Shown in pieces: positions 5,369 to 5,490 of a DNA stretch of 5,490 nucleotides. A model generated the notes under the pieces. That model was not told where the DNA came from. It searched no databases and worked only from the letters and a program-made list of their open reading frames with translations. Origin of the DNA: CAYJFG01 sp964369405 (GTDB lineage: Bacteria > Bacillota > Clostridia > Oscillospirales > Acutalibacteraceae); NCBI GenBank assembly GCA_964369405.1, contig CAYJGB010000063.1, forward strand, positions 1 to 5,490. The letters run 5' to 3'. Each line of letters begins with the position of its first letter. Position 1 is the first letter of the stretch. The translations under genes were made by a program, and so were the position numbers.

Positions 5369-5490
5369 TTACCCCTCCCCCACAAATCTTTCATAATTCA
5401 TATCAAACACCACCTCTAATTTATAACCTTTTTTTACTTTTATTTCGCTTATTAGCCTGCATACTATCATCTTTTGTTGTTCTATAGTTG
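5369..5490 (-). CDS. C-terminal end of a possible large serine recombinase (partial)
   Basis: An open frame enters from the right edge and ends at TAA (5369-5371), showing 39 residues. The visible tail reads TIEQQKMIVCRLISEIKV, then a lysine-rich turn, then YKLEVVFDMNYERF and VGEG. The pattern of an EQQK-type helix, an LI..I.V strand, a charged turn, and a hydrophobic strand ending near YERF resembles the extreme C-terminus of many clostridial large serine recombinases. This is pattern recall on a short, weakly conserved tail, not a domain match; catalytic residues would lie outside the window. An internal ATG at 5420 follows a GAGGTGG sequence and would encode a 10-residue peptide, but the continuous upstream frame makes that unlikely. 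If correct, the neighbouring cassette sits at the end of a mobile element. Confidence 0.45.
   Translation of the reverse strand, partial: TIEQQKMIVCRLISEIKVKKGYKLEVVFDMNYERFVGEG

Noticed and set aside
5388..5420. Separate 10-residue peptide gene with GAGGTGG upstream
   Set aside because: The same frame is open from the right edge through this point, so the ATG is more simply an internal Met of the partial protein.
1..5490. CRISPR arrays, tRNA, rRNA or insertion sequence ends
   Set aside because: No regularly spaced repeats, no tRNA-like cloverleaf sequence, no rRNA motifs and no transposase were seen.

Overview
The window is very AT-rich, with strong AGGAGG-type ribosome binding sites and AgrC/LytTR-style regulation. 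This points to a low-GC Firmicute, most likely Clostridium or a close relative; that is inference from composition and gene families, not a species identification. Every gene I can support lies on the minus strand, so the functional order runs from right (5490) to left (1).

Right to left: (i) 5369-5490, the last 39 codons of a gene that runs off the edge, whose tail resembles the C-terminus of a large serine recombinase (tentative). (ii) 5123-5368, non-coding: two imperfect palindromes and a near-consensus sigma-A promoter (TTGAAT, 17 bp, TATAAT). (iii) 4409-5122, a LytTR response regulator, overlapping by 4 nt (iv) 3135-4412, an AgrC-like GHKL sensor kinase. (v) 3021-3134, a compact control region: a terminator hairpin and a pair of 9-bp direct repeats spaced 21 bp start to start (LytTR operator geometry), placed just upstream of an extended -10 promoter. 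(vi) 2871-3020, a 49-residue peptide gene with an excellent RBS, three Cys and a hydrophobic Ala/Val/Ile-rich C-terminal region. (vii) 1407-2693, a radical SAM/SPASM enzyme with an N-terminal PqqD-like peptide recognition domain. (viii) 670-1407 and 51-683, an ABC ATPase and a small six-helix permease, coupled by overlaps. (ix) 1-48, the start of a further reading frame that leaves the window.

Read together, this is a self-contained RiPP (ribosomally made, post-translationally modified peptide) locus. A two-component system probably drives the peptide promoter. The peptide is probably bound by the RRE domain of the radical SAM enzyme and given Cys thioether crosslinks (sactipeptide or ranthipeptide type), and the ABC pair exports it or gives immunity. 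I do not recognise the precursor as a named family. The most interesting points are the small precursor gene, the LytTR-like operator in front of it, and the possible recombinase next door, which would make this a mobile-element cargo cassette. Whether the peptide is a bacteriocin, a pheromone sensed by the kinase, or both cannot be decided from the sequence.
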